A stretch of DNA of 64,000 nt from an uncultured Clostridia bacterium (GCA_944380875.1 CALWJA010000099.1:34359-98358); one strand, 5' to 3'. Counted from the first letter of the stretch, positions 54,080-63,444 are shown. Notes: generated by a model not told the origin, from the sequence alone. Translations and numbers: made by a program.

Positions 54080-54629
54080 GTTAGCGCTCAATGTAATGGA
54101 TATCACGCAGAACTCCATTTCTGCCGGAGCTACCCTTATCCATATAACGGTAGAAGAAAATACCGGAAAAGACCGGCTTTCCATAGCTGTGGAGGATAAC
54201 GGCTGCGGTATGACGGAGGAGCAGGTAAAAAGCGTGATTGATCCTTTCTACACCACTCGGACTACTCGGAAAGTGGGCTTGGGAGTGCCTCTATTCAAAA
54301 TGGAGGCGGAAATGACAGGCGGTTCTTTTCGGATTGATTCCGAAAAAGGGAAGGGAACGAAACTTCTGGCGGAGTTTGTGCCTTCCCATGTAGATATGAT
54401 TCCTCTTGGGAATATTACAGACACTGTTTTTCTGCTGATTACCTGCAATCCATCTCTGGATTTTGTTTACCGGAGGGTGAAGGATGAAGCGGAATTCGTT
54501 TTGGATACCAGAGAGCTGCGGGAAATACTGGGGGAGGATGCGCCTCTGAACTCGCCGGAGGTAACCCAGTGGCTGAAAGGGTATCTGGAAGAACAAACTC
54601 AAATAGTAGAAGGAGGAAATTCGATATGA
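54072..54629 (+). CDS. GHKL ATPase domain protein in hydrogenase operon
   Basis: 185 residues. N-box LNVMDITQNSISAGAT, G1 DNGCGM, F-region FYTTRTTRKVGLGVP and G2 are visible in the first 110 residues; the remaining 75 residues are specific to this group. It lacks a phosphoacceptor-histidine domain. Distinct from the first ATPase at 49.9 kb. Overlaps hydC by eight bases and the next gene by four, so it is translationally coupled to hydrogenase structural genes. Confidence 0.85.
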   Translation: MRELALNVMDITQNSISAGATLIHITVEENTGKDRLSIAVEDNGCGMTEEQVKSVIDPFYTTRTTRKVGLGVPLFKMEAEMTGGSFRIDSEKGKGTKLLAEFVPSHVDMIPLGNITDTVFLLITCNPSLDFVYRRVKDEAEFVLDTRELREILGEDAPLNSPEVTQWLKGYLEEQTQIVEGGNSI

Positions 54630-54997
54630 AGTCGTTAGCTGAACTGCAAGCTATTCGCGATAAGGCTCGTATGCAGGTTGGACTGCGTTCCGAAGGCAAC
54701 GCAGAATTCCGCGTCCAGGTGGGAATGGCTACCTGCGGCATCGCAGCAGGAGCGCGCCCTGTTCTGAATGCATTTGTAGAAGAGGCAGCAAAGCGCGGGC
54801 TGCAGAATGTAATGATTACCCAGACAGGCTGCATCGGCATCTGCCAGTTTGAGCCTGTTGTGGAGGTCATCAACACCAAAGACGGATCCAAGGTAACCTA
54901 TGTAAAGATGACAGCCGAAAAGGCGGTTCGTGTGGTGAACGATCATCTGGTCAACGGCAATGTGGTGACAGAGTTCACCATCGGCGCAAATTCATAA
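54626..54997 (+). CDS. Thioredoxin-fold [2Fe-2S] ferredoxin-like protein
   Basis: 123 residues with the thioredoxin-like ferredoxin pattern: VGMATCGIAAGA and QTGCIGICQFEP hold the cysteines. Similar proteins sit between hydC and hydB in many Clostridia and are presumed to carry electrons within the hydrogenase. ATG 54626 follows AGGAGG and overlaps the previous stop (ATGA). Confidence 0.88.
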   Translation: MKSLAELQAIRDKARMQVGLRSEGNAEFRVQVGMATCGIAAGARPVLNAFVEEAAKRGLQNVMITQTGCIGICQFEPVVEVINTKDGSKVTYVKMTAEKAVRVVNDHLVNGNVVTEFTIGANS

Positions 54998-55009
54998 GGA
55001 GGCTGCAAC

Positions 55010-56800
55010 ATGTATCGTTCTAATGTATTGGTTTGCGGCGGTACGGGATGTACCTCCTCAAACAGTGAAGTGATTATTGAAAGGCTGAAGGAAGAGATTA
55101 AAAACCACGGCCTGGAAAAAGAAGTGAATGTGGTCCGCACCGGATGCTTCGGTTTGTGTGCACTGGGCCCCATTATGGTAGTATATCCGGAAGGTGCTTT
55201 TTACAGCATGGTGAAACCGGATGATGTTCCTGAAATTGTAGAAGAGCATCTGCTCAAGGGAAGAATTGTCAAAAGACTTCTGTATCAAGAGACCGTGGTG
55301 GATGACAATGCTATTAAGTCCCTGAATGAGACGCCTTTCTATGCAAAACAGAGAAGAATTGCCCTGCGGAACTGCGGTGTTATCAATCCGGAAGTGATTG
55401 ATGAATATATCGCTGTGGATGGCTACAAAGCCCTTGGCAAAGTGCTTACGGAAATGACTCCTCAGGAGGTCATCGACGTGGTAAAGGCCTCCGGGCTGAG
55501 AGGCCGCGGCGGCGCCGGTTTTCCCACCGGGCTCAAGTGGAGCTTTGCTGCAGCCAACCAGGCAGATCAGAAATACGTATGCTGCAACGCTGACGAAGGC
55601 GACCCGGGCGCATTTATGGATCGTTCCATTTTGGAAGGTGATCCTCATGTAGTGTTGGAGTCCATGGCAATTGCAGGATATGCAATTGGCGCATCCCAGG
55701 GTTACATATATATCCGCGCGGAATATCCCATCGCGGTAAAACGTCTCCAGAAGGCTATCGATCAGGCACATGAATACGGCCTGCTGGGCAAAGATATTTT
55801 CGGCACAGGCTTTGATTTTGATATCAGCCTGCGTCTTGGCGCCGGTGCGTTCGTATGCGGCGAAGAAACCGCCCTTATGACTTCCATTGAAGGCAAGCGC
55901 GGCGAACCTCGTCCCCGTCCTCCGTTCCCGGCATTGAAGGGTCTCTTCCAGAAACCCACCATCCTGAACAATGTAGAAACCTGGGCCAATGTTACCCAGA
56001 TTATCCTCAATGGCGCGGATTGGTTCCGCTCCATTGGTACGGAACGTTCTCCCGGTACAAAAGTATTTGCTCTGGGCGGCAAAATTAAGCATACTGGTCT
56101 GGTGGAAGTGCCTATGGGCACCACTCTGCGTGAGATCGTAGAAGAAATCGGCGGCGGTGTGCCGGATGGCCATACCTTTAAGGCTGCACAGACAGGCGGC
56201 CCCTCCGGCGGATGTATCCCTGCTTCCGAACTGGATATCAAAATTGACTTTGATAATCTGGCTTCCATCGGCGCAATGATGGGTTCCGGCGGAATGATTG
56301 TTATGGACGATACCGCCTGTATGGTAGATATCGCTAAATTCTTCCTGGAATTCACCGTTGATGAATCCTGCGGAAAATGTACTCCCTGCCGTGTGGGTAC
56401 CCGCCGCTTGCTGGAGATCCTCAATAAGATCACCAGCGGAAACGGTACTATGGAAGACATCGACCGTATGGAGGAGCTTTGCTATTATCTGAAAGAGAAC
56501 TCTCTCTGTGCTCTGGGCCAGACTGCCCCGAACCCGGTTCTCTCTACGCTGAAATATTTCCGCGACGAATATATTGCCCATGTTAAGGATAAGCATTGCC
56601 CCGCCGGCGTCTGCAAGGCTTTGACCAATTATGTCATCGATCCGCAGAAATGCCGTGGGTGTACTCTTTGCGCCCGGAACTGCCCTGTTGGAGCTATTTC
56701 CGGCAGCGTAAAGGTTCCGCATGTAATTGATACCAAGAAATGTATCAAGTGCGGCGCCTGCATGGAAAAATGTAAGTTCAACGCGATTGAGAAGAAATAA
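55010..56800 (+). CDS. hydB: NADH-dependent hydrogenase subunit HydB (NuoF-like flavoprotein)
   Basis: 596 residues. Residues 1-85: thioredoxin-like [2Fe-2S] domain (VCGGTGCTSSNSE; TGCFGLCALGP). Residues 115-500: FMN/NADH domain with RGRGGAGFPTGLKWSF, CNADEGDPGAFMDRS and GAFVCGEETALMTSIEG, followed by SLBB and ESCGKCTPCRVGTRRLLE for a [4Fe-4S] cluster. Residues 540-596: two ferredoxin clusters (CRGCTLCARNCPVGAI; CIKCGACMEKCKFNAI). This is the site of NAD(H) reaction and, in bifurcating enzymes, of electron splitting with ferredoxin. The ATG follows AAGGAGG. Confidence 0.96.
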   Translation: MYRSNVLVCGGTGCTSSNSEVIIERLKEEIKNHGLEKEVNVVRTGCFGLCALGPIMVVYPEGAFYSMVKPDDVPEIVEEHLLKGRIVKRLLYQETVVDDNAIKSLNETPFYAKQRRIALRNCGVINPEVIDEYIAVDGYKALGKVLTEMTPQEVIDVVKASGLRGRGGAGFPTGLKWSFAAANQADQKYVCCNADEGDPGAFMDRSILEGDPHVVLESMAIAGYAIGASQGYIYIRAEYPIAVKRLQKAIDQAHEYGLLGKDIFGTGFDFDISLRLGAGAFVCGEETALMTSIEGKRGEPRPRPPFPALKGLFQKPTILNNVETWANVTQIILNGADWFRSIGTERSPGTKVFALGGKIKHTGLVEVPMGTTLREIVEEIGGGVPDGHTFKAAQTGGPSGGCIPASELDIKIDFDNLASIGAMMGSGGMIVMDDTACMVDIAKFFLEFTVDESCGKCTPCRVGTRRLLEILNKITSGNGTMEDIDRMEELCYYLKENSLCALGQTAPNPVLSTLKYFRDEYIAHVKDKHCPAGVCKALTNYVIDPQKCRGCTLCARNCPVGAISGSVKVPHVIDTKKCIKCGACMEKCKFNAIEKK

Positions 56801-56820
56801 GGAAGGAGCTGCCAACTGCA

Positions 56821-58566
56821 ATGAATATGGTTAACATTAAAATAAACGGCATGCCCCTCTCTGTGCCGGATAATTATACTATTCTTCAGGCTGCCAAAGA
56901 AGGCGGAATCGAGATTCCTACTCTTTGTTATCTGAAGGACCTCAATGAAATCGGCGCCTGCCGTATGTGTGTTGTGGAAGTAAAGGGAGCCCGTTCACTT
57001 GTGGCATCCTGCGTATATCCGGTCAACGAGGGCATGGAGGTCTTTACCAACACCCCGAAGGTTATCAAATCCAGAAAGATGACGCTGGAAATGCTCCTTT
57101 CCGTCCATAATAAATCCTGCCTGACCTGTAAACGCAGCGAAAACTGCGAGCTGCAGGCTCTTTGCAAGGAACTGGGTGTAGAGAATTCCAATCGCTTTGA
57201 AGGCGCTATGCCGGATGCTACCTATGATACCAGCACCCTGCATCTGATCCGTGATAATTCCAAATGTATTCTTTGCCGCCGCTGTGTGGCTGCCTGCGCT
57301 AATCAGCATGTAGCCGTAATCGGCCCCAACAGCCGTGGCTTTGATACCCATATCGGCTGCATGTTCGAACAGCCTCTGGGCAATGTGGCCTGCGTTTCCT
57401 GCGGCCAGTGCATTACCGCATGTCCCACCGGTGCTTTGCAGGAAAAGGATCAGTGCGCAGAGGTTATGGAAGTCTTGGCGGATCCGGAAAAATATGTGGT
57501 TGTGCAGACAGCTCCTGCTGTTCGCGCAGCTTTGGGAGAGAGCTTTGGTTATCCTATCGGCACCAATGTAGAGGGCAAAATGGTTGCTTCTCTGCGCCGT
57601 ATGGGCTTTGATAAAGTGTTCGATACCAACTTTGGCGCGGACCTGACCATCATGGAAGAAGCTACCGAGTTCTTGGATCGTGTGAAAAATGGCGGCGTAC
57701 TGCCCATGATTACTTCCTGCTCTCCCGGATGGATCAAGTTCTGCGAGCACTATTATCCTGATTTGATCCCCCATCTTTCCACCTGCAAATCTCCCCAGCA
57801 GATGACCGGCGCTATGATTAAAACCTGGTTTGCTGAGAAAAACGGCATTGATCCGAAAAATATCGTAGTGGTGAGCGTAATGCCCTGCGTGGCCAAAAAA
57901 TTTGAGGTCAAGCGGGATGACATGAACGCTGCCGGCGAAGATATTGCCGATGTGGATATTGCCATCACTACTCGTGAATTGGCTCGGATGATTAAGCTTT
58001 ACAGCCTGGACTTCAAGAACCTGCCCGATGAGAAGTTTGACGATATCATGGGCGAATTTACCGGCGCGGCTGTTATTTTCGGCGCTACCGGCGGCGTTAT
58101 GGAGGCTGCCCTCCGCACAGCAGCGGACGTTCTGGAAGGCCGCAGCCTGGAGAACGTAGAGTATACAGAGATCCGCGGAACCAAGGGCTTCAAGGAAGCT
58201 GTCTATAAGATCGCCGGAATGGATGTAAAGGTGGCGGTAGTCAGCGGCCTTAAGAATGCGGCTGAGGTTTTGGATAAGATCCGCAGCGGCGAGGCGGATT
58301 ATCAGTTTATCGAAGTTATGTGCTGCCCCGGCGGCTGTGTCAACGGCGGTGGCCAGCCCATCCAGCCTGCTTCCGTATGGAACTTCAATGACGTAAAAGC
58401 GCTGCGTGCTAAGGCTCTTTATGATGAGGATAAATCCATGAAGGTGCGTAAGAGCCACGAAAATCCGGAGGTCAAAAAGCTGTATGAGGAATATCTGGGC
58501 GAGCCCGGCAGCCACAAGGCTCATGAGCTCCTGCATACCTCGTATGTAGCCCGGAATAAGTATTAA
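56821..58566 (+). CDS. hydA: [FeFe] hydrogenase catalytic subunit HydA (NADH-dependent, group A)
   Basis: 581 residues. Residues 1-80: [2Fe-2S] plant-type domain (CRMCVVEVKGARSLVASC). About 95-125: His/Cys-ligated cluster (HNKSCLTCKRSENCELQ). About 140-210: two [4Fe-4S] clusters (CILCRRCVAAC; CVSCGQCITACPTGA). About 220-560: H-domain with L1 TSCSPGW (298-304), L2 MPCVAKKFE (from 354) and L3 EVMCCPGGCVNGGGQP (from 498). Two departures from the textbook motifs: Ser301 where the second L1 cysteine is expected and an additional Cys501 in L3. The maturases HydE, HydF and HydG are not in the window. Last gene of the operon. Confidence 0.96.
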   Translation: MNMVNIKINGMPLSVPDNYTILQAAKEGGIEIPTLCYLKDLNEIGACRMCVVEVKGARSLVASCVYPVNEGMEVFTNTPKVIKSRKMTLEMLLSVHNKSCLTCKRSENCELQALCKELGVENSNRFEGAMPDATYDTSTLHLIRDNSKCILCRRCVAACANQHVAVIGPNSRGFDTHIGCMFEQPLGNVACVSCGQCITACPTGALQEKDQCAEVMEVLADPEKYVVVQTAPAVRAALGESFGYPIGTNVEGKMVASLRRMGFDKVFDTNFGADLTIMEEATEFLDRVKNGGVLPMITSCSPGWIKFCEHYYPDLIPHLSTCKSPQQMTGAMIKTWFAEKNGIDPKNIVVVSVMPCVAKKFEVKRDDMNAAGEDIADVDIAITTRELARMIKLYSLDFKNLPDEKFDDIMGEFTGAAVIFGATGGVMEAALRTAADVLEGRSLENVEYTEIRGTKGFKEAVYKIAGMDVKVAVVSGLKNAAEVLDKIRSGEADYQFIEVMCCPGGCVNGGGQPIQPASVWNFNDVKALRAKALYDEDKSMKVRKSHENPEVKKLYEEYLGEPGSHKAHELLHTSYVARNKY

Positions 58567-58650
58567 GGTTAAGGATTTCTGCTTTTTCTGATTTAAGAAA
58601 AGATGAAAAACAAAAATCTCAGCCTGCGAAAAAGAAAACCAAATGTGAAG

Positions 58651-58685
58651 GAGCGCCGCAGAAATCATTCTGCGGCGCTCCATTT
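58651..58685 (+). terminator. Terminator of hydrogenase operon
   Basis: Thirteen-base-pair perfect stem GAGCGCCGCAGAA (58651-58663) with TTCTGCGGCGCTC (58668-58680), then CATTTTG. Confidence 0.8.
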
Positions 58686-58762
58686 TGTATGCTGAGATTT
58701 AATTTTTAGATAGAGAGTTCTACAAATGGTTTGTAATAATACAAAAAGGTAGGTGAAAACAA

Positions 58763-59113
58763 ATGGCGAACAATAGGGTTTACAGTATGTATTTTTCCAA
58801 AATATATCCTCTTCTTTTGAATAAGGCTGTGAAAAAAGGACGTTCACAAGCCGAGGTGGATGCAATTATCTGCTGGCTTACCGGATACACCAAAGAAGAT
58901 TTAGTTTCGCTGGCTGCCGGCACGGTTACATATGAAGAGTTCTTTAGGAAAGCTCCGCACTTAAATGAAAACAGAAAGAAAATCAAAGGCAAAATCTGCG
59001 GAGTCCAGGTGGAGGAAATAGAAGAACCACTTATGCAGGAAATACGCTATCTGGATAAGTTGATAGATGAACTGGCCAAAGGAAAGGCGATGGATACAAT
59101 TCTTCGTAAATAA
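58763..59113 (+). CDS. DUF2200 family protein
   Basis: 116-residue soluble protein. The sequence [24 protein letters not shown] with IICWLTGY and [21 protein letters not shown] matches the DUF2200 family (pieces only quoted). Its function is unknown. The ATG follows AGGTAGGTG. A single gene after the hydrogenase terminator. Confidence 0.87.
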   Translation: MANNRVYSMYFSKIYPLLLNKAVKKGRSQAEVDAIICWLTGYTKEDLVSLAAGTVTYEEFFRKAPHLNENRKKIKGKICGVQVEEIEEPLMQEIRYLDKLIDELAKGKAMDTILRK

Positions 59114-59362
59114 GGAAATTGCCACAGGCGGCATACAAAGTATGGCCTGGCAAAAATCCAGGAAAATCGTAAGGAGATTGTAAGATATTGTTTACAGAAA
59201 GAGAACCCTTCCGTCTGATAAATATGCTATGCTAAAAATAGTTCTGCAGGATAATCCATCTGAAAGAAATACAAGGTCGTAATAATGGAATTAAGGGAAT
59301 GAATCTCATATAGGGAAAGATGCAGACAGTATTTAACTATCAAACGGAAAGGGATGGAAAGC

Positions 59363-60154
59363 ATGATGAAAGATTCCTTGCACCCACAGAAGAAAAAGTT
59401 TGGAATTTGGAGAGCGATGTTCTTATTTTTAGGACTTTTCGGAACCGTCTGCTTTTTGATCCCCATGCGGGCAAAAGTGTATAATATAGGGGGAATTTTA
59501 GGGTTTGTGTTTTCCCTCTGCCTTTTAGGGGGAAGCTGCTTTTTGCCTAAAATTGCAGAGCCTTTTTCTCCAACCGTTAAAAGACGGGCACGACTTGCTT
59601 TTGGGCTGTGCATGGCTTTGCTTTTCCTATGGGCAGGGGCTCTTTCGGGATGCATGGTATATGGAGCTTTAAACAGCCCTGCTGCGGATACCGAATATAC
59701 AGTGGTGATTTTAGGAAGCAAGGTGAACGGGACTTCTCCCAGCGCGGATTTGTGGCAGCGCATTCTGGCGGCAGAAGAATATTTAAAAGCGCATCCCCAG
59801 GCAAAAGCGGTTGCCAGCGGAGGAAAAGGGGAAGGGGAGAGTATTTCGGAGGCAGAGGCTATACGGAATGCGCTTGTAGATAGAGGAATAGAAGAAAGCA
59901 GAATCTATCTGGAGGATAGATCCTCCAATACCCAGGAGAACCTTTCCTTTTCCATGGAAATCATCCGGGAAAACGGTTTGAGCCAGAAAGTGGCGCTGGT
60001 TACGGACGAATACCATCAATTTCGGGCAGGCAGGATTGCGGCGTCCCTGGGAGTGGAGTCCGCTGCTGTATGCGCCCGGACTCCCTGGTATATTTTTCCT
60101 GCCTGCTGGGCAAGAGAACTGCTGGCTTTATCCAAATTCTGTATTTTCGGATAG
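59363..60154 (+). CDS. YdcF/SanA-like DUF218 membrane protein
   Basis: About 263 residues. Three hydrophobic helices (about 17-35, 42-60 and 80-100) precede a DUF218 domain with VVILGSKVNG, ASGGKGEGE, DRSSNTQENLSFS and LVTDEYHQFRA. DUF218 proteins such as SanA and YdcF are membrane-associated and implicated in envelope integrity; the reaction is unknown. The first ATG (59354) lies directly on AAAGGG, so ATG 59363 is preferred. Followed by a terminator. Confidence 0.87.
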   Translation: MMKDSLHPQKKKFGIWRAMFLFLGLFGTVCFLIPMRAKVYNIGGILGFVFSLCLLGGSCFLPKIAEPFSPTVKRRARLAFGLCMALLFLWAGALSGCMVYGALNSPAADTEYTVVILGSKVNGTSPSADLWQRILAAEEYLKAHPQAKAVASGGKGEGESISEAEAIRNALVDRGIEESRIYLEDRSSNTQENLSFSMEIIRENGLSQKVALVTDEYHQFRAGRIAASLGVESAAVCARTPWYIFPACWARELLALSKFCIFG

Positions 60155-60203
60155 AAACAAAGAAGAAGGCAAATACTTTTCCTTCTATACGATCGAGGCC
60201 TAT

Positions 60204-60243
60204 AAAAGCTCCTGTTTTCCGGCTGGGAAACAGGAGCTTTTCC
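60204..60243 (+). terminator. Terminator of the DUF218 gene
   Basis: AAAAGCTCCTGTTTT (60204-60218) pairs with GAAACAGGAGCTTTT (60227-60241) and is followed by CCTATTTT. Confidence 0.8.
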
Positions 60244-60264
60244 TATTTTACAAGGGCTGAGACG

Positions 60265-60293
60265 TTTACGGAAAAGGGAAAATAGTGTATACT
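60265..60293 (+). promoter_or_regulatory. Promoter of the pyr operon
   Basis: TTTACG (60265-60270), a 17-base spacer and TATACT (60288-60293). Only about 35 bases separate the start point from pyrC, so there is no room for a PyrR-type attenuator. Confidence 0.65.
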
Positions 60294-60333
60294 AGGAACA
60301 GCAAAGCAGCCATGCTGCACGGAGGTATGAAAA

Positions 60334-61644
60334 ATGAGTACGCTGTGGATTCGGAATGTGAAGCTGTATGATCCGGCCGGGGGAATGGACGGAGTTCCAG
60401 GCGGGATCCTTTTAAAGGACGGGAAAATTCTGGCGGCAGGAGACGACAAAGCGCTGCAGAAATGGACAGCCGGTGAAACCGGATGGGAAAGTATAGACGG
60501 CGCGGGACTCTGCGCGGCCCCGGGGCTGGTGGATATGCATGTGCATCTGCGGGATCCGGGATTTACCCAAAAAGAAGATATAGAATCCGGTTGCCGGGCG
60601 GCAGCGGCAGGCGGGGTAACTTCCCTTCTCTGCATGCCTAATACGAAGCCGGTTTTGGATACTCCCGAGATCATCCGATATGTGTTGGAAAAAGGGGAAA
60701 AAGCCTCCTGCCGGGTATATGTGGCAGCAGCCATCACGAAAGGTTTGGCGGACGGAGAAGCTCTTTGCGACATGGAATCCCTCCAGAAAGCCGGGGCGGC
60801 GGCTTTCAGCAACGACGGCAGACCTGTTGTGGATTCGAAAAAAATGGCCCAGGCTATGATGCGGGCGGCGGCCATGGGAGTCCCTGTGGTTTCCCACTGC
60901 GAGGATCTGTATCTTTCCAAGGGAGGATTGATGCATGAGGGCAGTGTCAGCCGGGAATTGGGTGTTCCGGGAGTACCCCGGGCGGCGGAGGAATGCTGCA
61001 CAGCCCGGGAAATCGCTCTTGCAGCAGCCTATGACGTGCCGGTTCATATCTGCCATGTAAGCACGAAAAACAGCGCCGCTATGATCCGGGAGGCCCGGGC
61101 CAGGGGCGTGAAGGTAACAGGGGAAACAGCGCCCCATTATTTTGCCCTTACCCATGAGGAACTTCGGGGAAGGGATGCGGATAAAAGAATGAGCCCTCCT
61201 CTCCGGGAAGAAGAAGACAGGCTGGCCATGATAGAAGCTCTGCGGGATGGAACCCTGCAGGCCATCGCAACGGATCACGCGCCCCATACACCGGAAGAAA
61301 AAGCCTCCTTTGCATCCGCTCCCAACGGAAGCATCGGAATGGAAACTTCTCTGGCGGCTTCTATTACCTATTTGGTAAAGCCCGGCTATCTTCGTTTATT
61401 GGATGTGATCCGGCTTATGAGTCTTTCTCCGGCTCAGATCCTGCACCTGCCTCAAGGGACAGGCACCCTGTCTGCCGGAGCGCCGGGAGATGTGGTTCTT
61501 TTCGATCCGGACGCCGTATGGACGGTGGATCCGGAGAAACTTCATGGCAAAAGCCGTAACGCTGTTTTCAAGGGAAAAACATTGACCGGCCGGGTAAAGA
61601 TGACCTTCTGCCGAGGGGAACTGGTATATCGGGACGAAGAATGA
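60334..61644 (+). CDS. pyrC: Dihydroorotase
   Basis: Zinc amidohydrolase that closes carbamoyl-aspartate to dihydroorotate. 436 residues. The metal ligands are in VDMHVHLRDPGFTQKEDI (HxH), histidines in VSHCED and HICHVS, and the catalytic aspartate in ATDHAPHTPEEKA. This is the long, class I form of the pyrC type usual in Firmicutes. The ATG follows GGAGG. First gene of a pyrimidine unit that lacks carAB and pyrB here. Confidence 0.96.
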   Translation: MSTLWIRNVKLYDPAGGMDGVPGGILLKDGKILAAGDDKALQKWTAGETGWESIDGAGLCAAPGLVDMHVHLRDPGFTQKEDIESGCRAAAAGGVTSLLCMPNTKPVLDTPEIIRYVLEKGEKASCRVYVAAAITKGLADGEALCDMESLQKAGAAAFSNDGRPVVDSKKMAQAMMRAAAMGVPVVSHCEDLYLSKGGLMHEGSVSRELGVPGVPRAAEECCTAREIALAAAYDVPVHICHVSTKNSAAMIREARARGVKVTGETAPHYFALTHEELRGRDADKRMSPPLREEEDRLAMIEALRDGTLQAIATDHAPHTPEEKASFASAPNGSIGMETSLAASITYLVKPGYLRLLDVIRLMSLSPAQILHLPQGTGTLSAGAPGDVVLFDPDAVWTVDPEKLHGKSRNAVFKGKTLTGRVKMTFCRGELVYRDEE

Positions 61645-61716
61645 AGCCCGAAATATGAAAACGAAACAAACCGAAAAACGCGAAATAAGAAGTATGTATA
61701 TTGGAGGTAGAAACAA

Positions 61717-62649
61717 ATGTCTTTAGACAGAATGATCGAAAAAATAGCGCAGCTGCAGAATCCTACGGTGGCCGGGTTGGATCCTAAGCTTTCCTATATT
61801 CCGGAATATATCCGGGAGAAAGCTTTGAAAGAGCATGGAAAGACCCTGGAAGCCGCCGCGGCCGCAGTGCTGGAATATAACCGAGGGCTGATTGATGCTC
61901 TGTGCGGCATCGTTCCCGCTGTGAAACCCCAGGCTGCCTATTATGAGGCTTTTGGATGGCAGGGGGTAAAAGTCCTTGCGGAAACCATTGCCTATGCAAA
62001 AGAAAAAGGCATGTTTGTGATTACAGACGGAAAGCGAAACGATATCGGCACCACCATGGAAGCCTATGCCGCCGCCCATTTGGGAAAGACGGAGGTGGAA
62101 GGAGAGGTCTTGACGCCTTTTGGCGCCGACGCCCTGACGGTAAACGGGTATCTGGGTTCGGACGGAATTGCTCCCGTAGCAAAGGTATGCAAAGAGCAGG
62201 ATGGGGGCATGTTTGTGTTGGTAAAGACTTCCAATCCTTCTTCCGGTGAGCTGCAGGACCGTATTTTGGAAGATGGCATGACAGTTTACCGCACTATGGG
62301 AGAACGGTGTGAAGAATGGGGCAAGGAGTTGCCCGGAAAGTATGGGTATTCCGGTGTAGGCGCCGTGGTTGGCGCCACATATCCCAAACAGCTGGGAGAA
62401 TTGCGGAAAGCGCTTCCCCATACGTTTTTCCTGGTGCCGGGATACGGCGCCCAGGGCGGCGGAGCCAAGGATGTAGCTCCCGCTTTTGATACAAAAGGTC
62501 TCGGCGCTATCGTGAATGCTTCCCGTTCCATTCTTTGCGCCTGGCAGAAAACCGGAGCGGCTCCGGAAGATTTCGCAAAAGCCGCTGCGGCGGAAGCTAT
62601 CCGTATGCGGGATGATATTCTGTCGGAGATCGGGAAAATTTCCCTGTAA
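61717..62649 (+). CDS. pyrF: Orotidine 5'-phosphate decarboxylase, type 2
   Basis: 310 residues; makes UMP from OMP. The catalytic motif DGKRNDIGTTMEAYA is present, with the GLDPKLSYIPEYI start and the VPGYGAQGG phosphate loop typical of the longer type 2 (mycobacterial-like) group. The ATG follows GGAGG. Confidence 0.96.
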   Translation: MSLDRMIEKIAQLQNPTVAGLDPKLSYIPEYIREKALKEHGKTLEAAAAAVLEYNRGLIDALCGIVPAVKPQAAYYEAFGWQGVKVLAETIAYAKEKGMFVITDGKRNDIGTTMEAYAAAHLGKTEVEGEVLTPFGADALTVNGYLGSDGIAPVAKVCKEQDGGMFVLVKTSNPSSGELQDRILEDGMTVYRTMGERCEEWGKELPGKYGYSGVGAVVGATYPKQLGELRKALPHTFFLVPGYGAQGGGAKDVAPAFDTKGLGAIVNASRSILCAWQKTGAAPEDFAKAAAAEAIRMRDDILSEIGKISL

Positions 62650-62666
62650 GAAGAGGAGGCAGAAGC

Positions 62667-63425
62667 TTGAAAACATACGATGTGGAAAGCTGTGAGATCC
62701 TTCGGAAAGAGCAGCTTACAAAGGATATCTTTGATGTGACCGTTCGCTCGGAGATGGCAAAAGCAGCCGTTCCAGGGCAGTTTGCTCATATATATGTTCC
62801 TGGCAAAACCCTGCGCAGGCCCATTTCCATTTGCCAGATCGGGGAAAACACCCTGCGCTTTGTGTTCCAGATCCGCGGGGACGGAACCCGTCTTCTGGCA
62901 GAAAGCCAGGTGGGGGATTCCTGGGATATTTTGGCTCCCCTGGGAAACGGATTTTCTTTGGGAGACACCTCCCGCAAGGTTTGCTTTGTGGGCGGGGGTA
63001 TCGGCGTCCCGCCCCTTCTGGAGGCCGCCGGGCGTTTTGGCGAAAACGCGGTTGTCATAACGGGATTTCGCAATAAGGATGCTGTAATTTTGCAGGAGGA
63101 TTTCCGCAGGGCCGGATGCAGTCTTATCCTTACTACCGATGACGGTTCCGCCGGCGAGCATGGTCTTGTAACGCAGTTTCTGCCGGAAGACTGCCAGGAA
63201 ATCTTTGCCTGCGGACCTACGCCCATGCTGAAGGCTTTGAAAGCGGAAGCGGAAAAGAGGGGGATTCCCTGCCAGATTTCTCTGGAAGAGCGGATGGCCT
63301 GCGGCGTGGGAGCATGTTTGGGCTGCGCCTGCAAATTGAAAGCGGATACCGAGAGCGGATGGAGATACGGTCATGTCTGCAAGGATGGGCCTGTTTTTGA
63401 CGCCTCTATCGTGGATTTTACATAA
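62667..63425 (+). CDS. pyrK: Dihydroorotate dehydrogenase B electron-transfer subunit
   Basis: 252 residues; couples PyrD to NAD+ through FAD and [2Fe-2S]. FAD-binding LRRPISICQI, NAD-binding VGGGIGVPPLLEAA, and the cluster cysteines in ERMACGVGACLGCACKL with the last one in HVCKDGPVF. TTG start at 62667 behind GAGGAGG. It implies the heterotetrameric 1B enzyme with the following pyrD. Confidence 0.96.
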   Translation: MKTYDVESCEILRKEQLTKDIFDVTVRSEMAKAAVPGQFAHIYVPGKTLRRPISICQIGENTLRFVFQIRGDGTRLLAESQVGDSWDILAPLGNGFSLGDTSRKVCFVGGGIGVPPLLEAAGRFGENAVVITGFRNKDAVILQEDFRRAGCSLILTTDDGSAGEHGLVTQFLPEDCQEIFACGPTPMLKALKAEAEKRGIPCQISLEERMACGVGACLGCACKLKADTESGWRYGHVCKDGPVFDASIVDFT

Positions 63426-63444
63426 GGGAAGGAGCTGGAAACAT

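Noticed and set aside
55058..56821. A 587-codon minus-strand ORF antisense to hydB, and a 562-codon one antisense to hydA (56995-58683)
   Set aside because: They lie exactly opposite strongly conserved genes, encode no recognisable domain, and arise from codon bias (few stop codons in the antisense frame).
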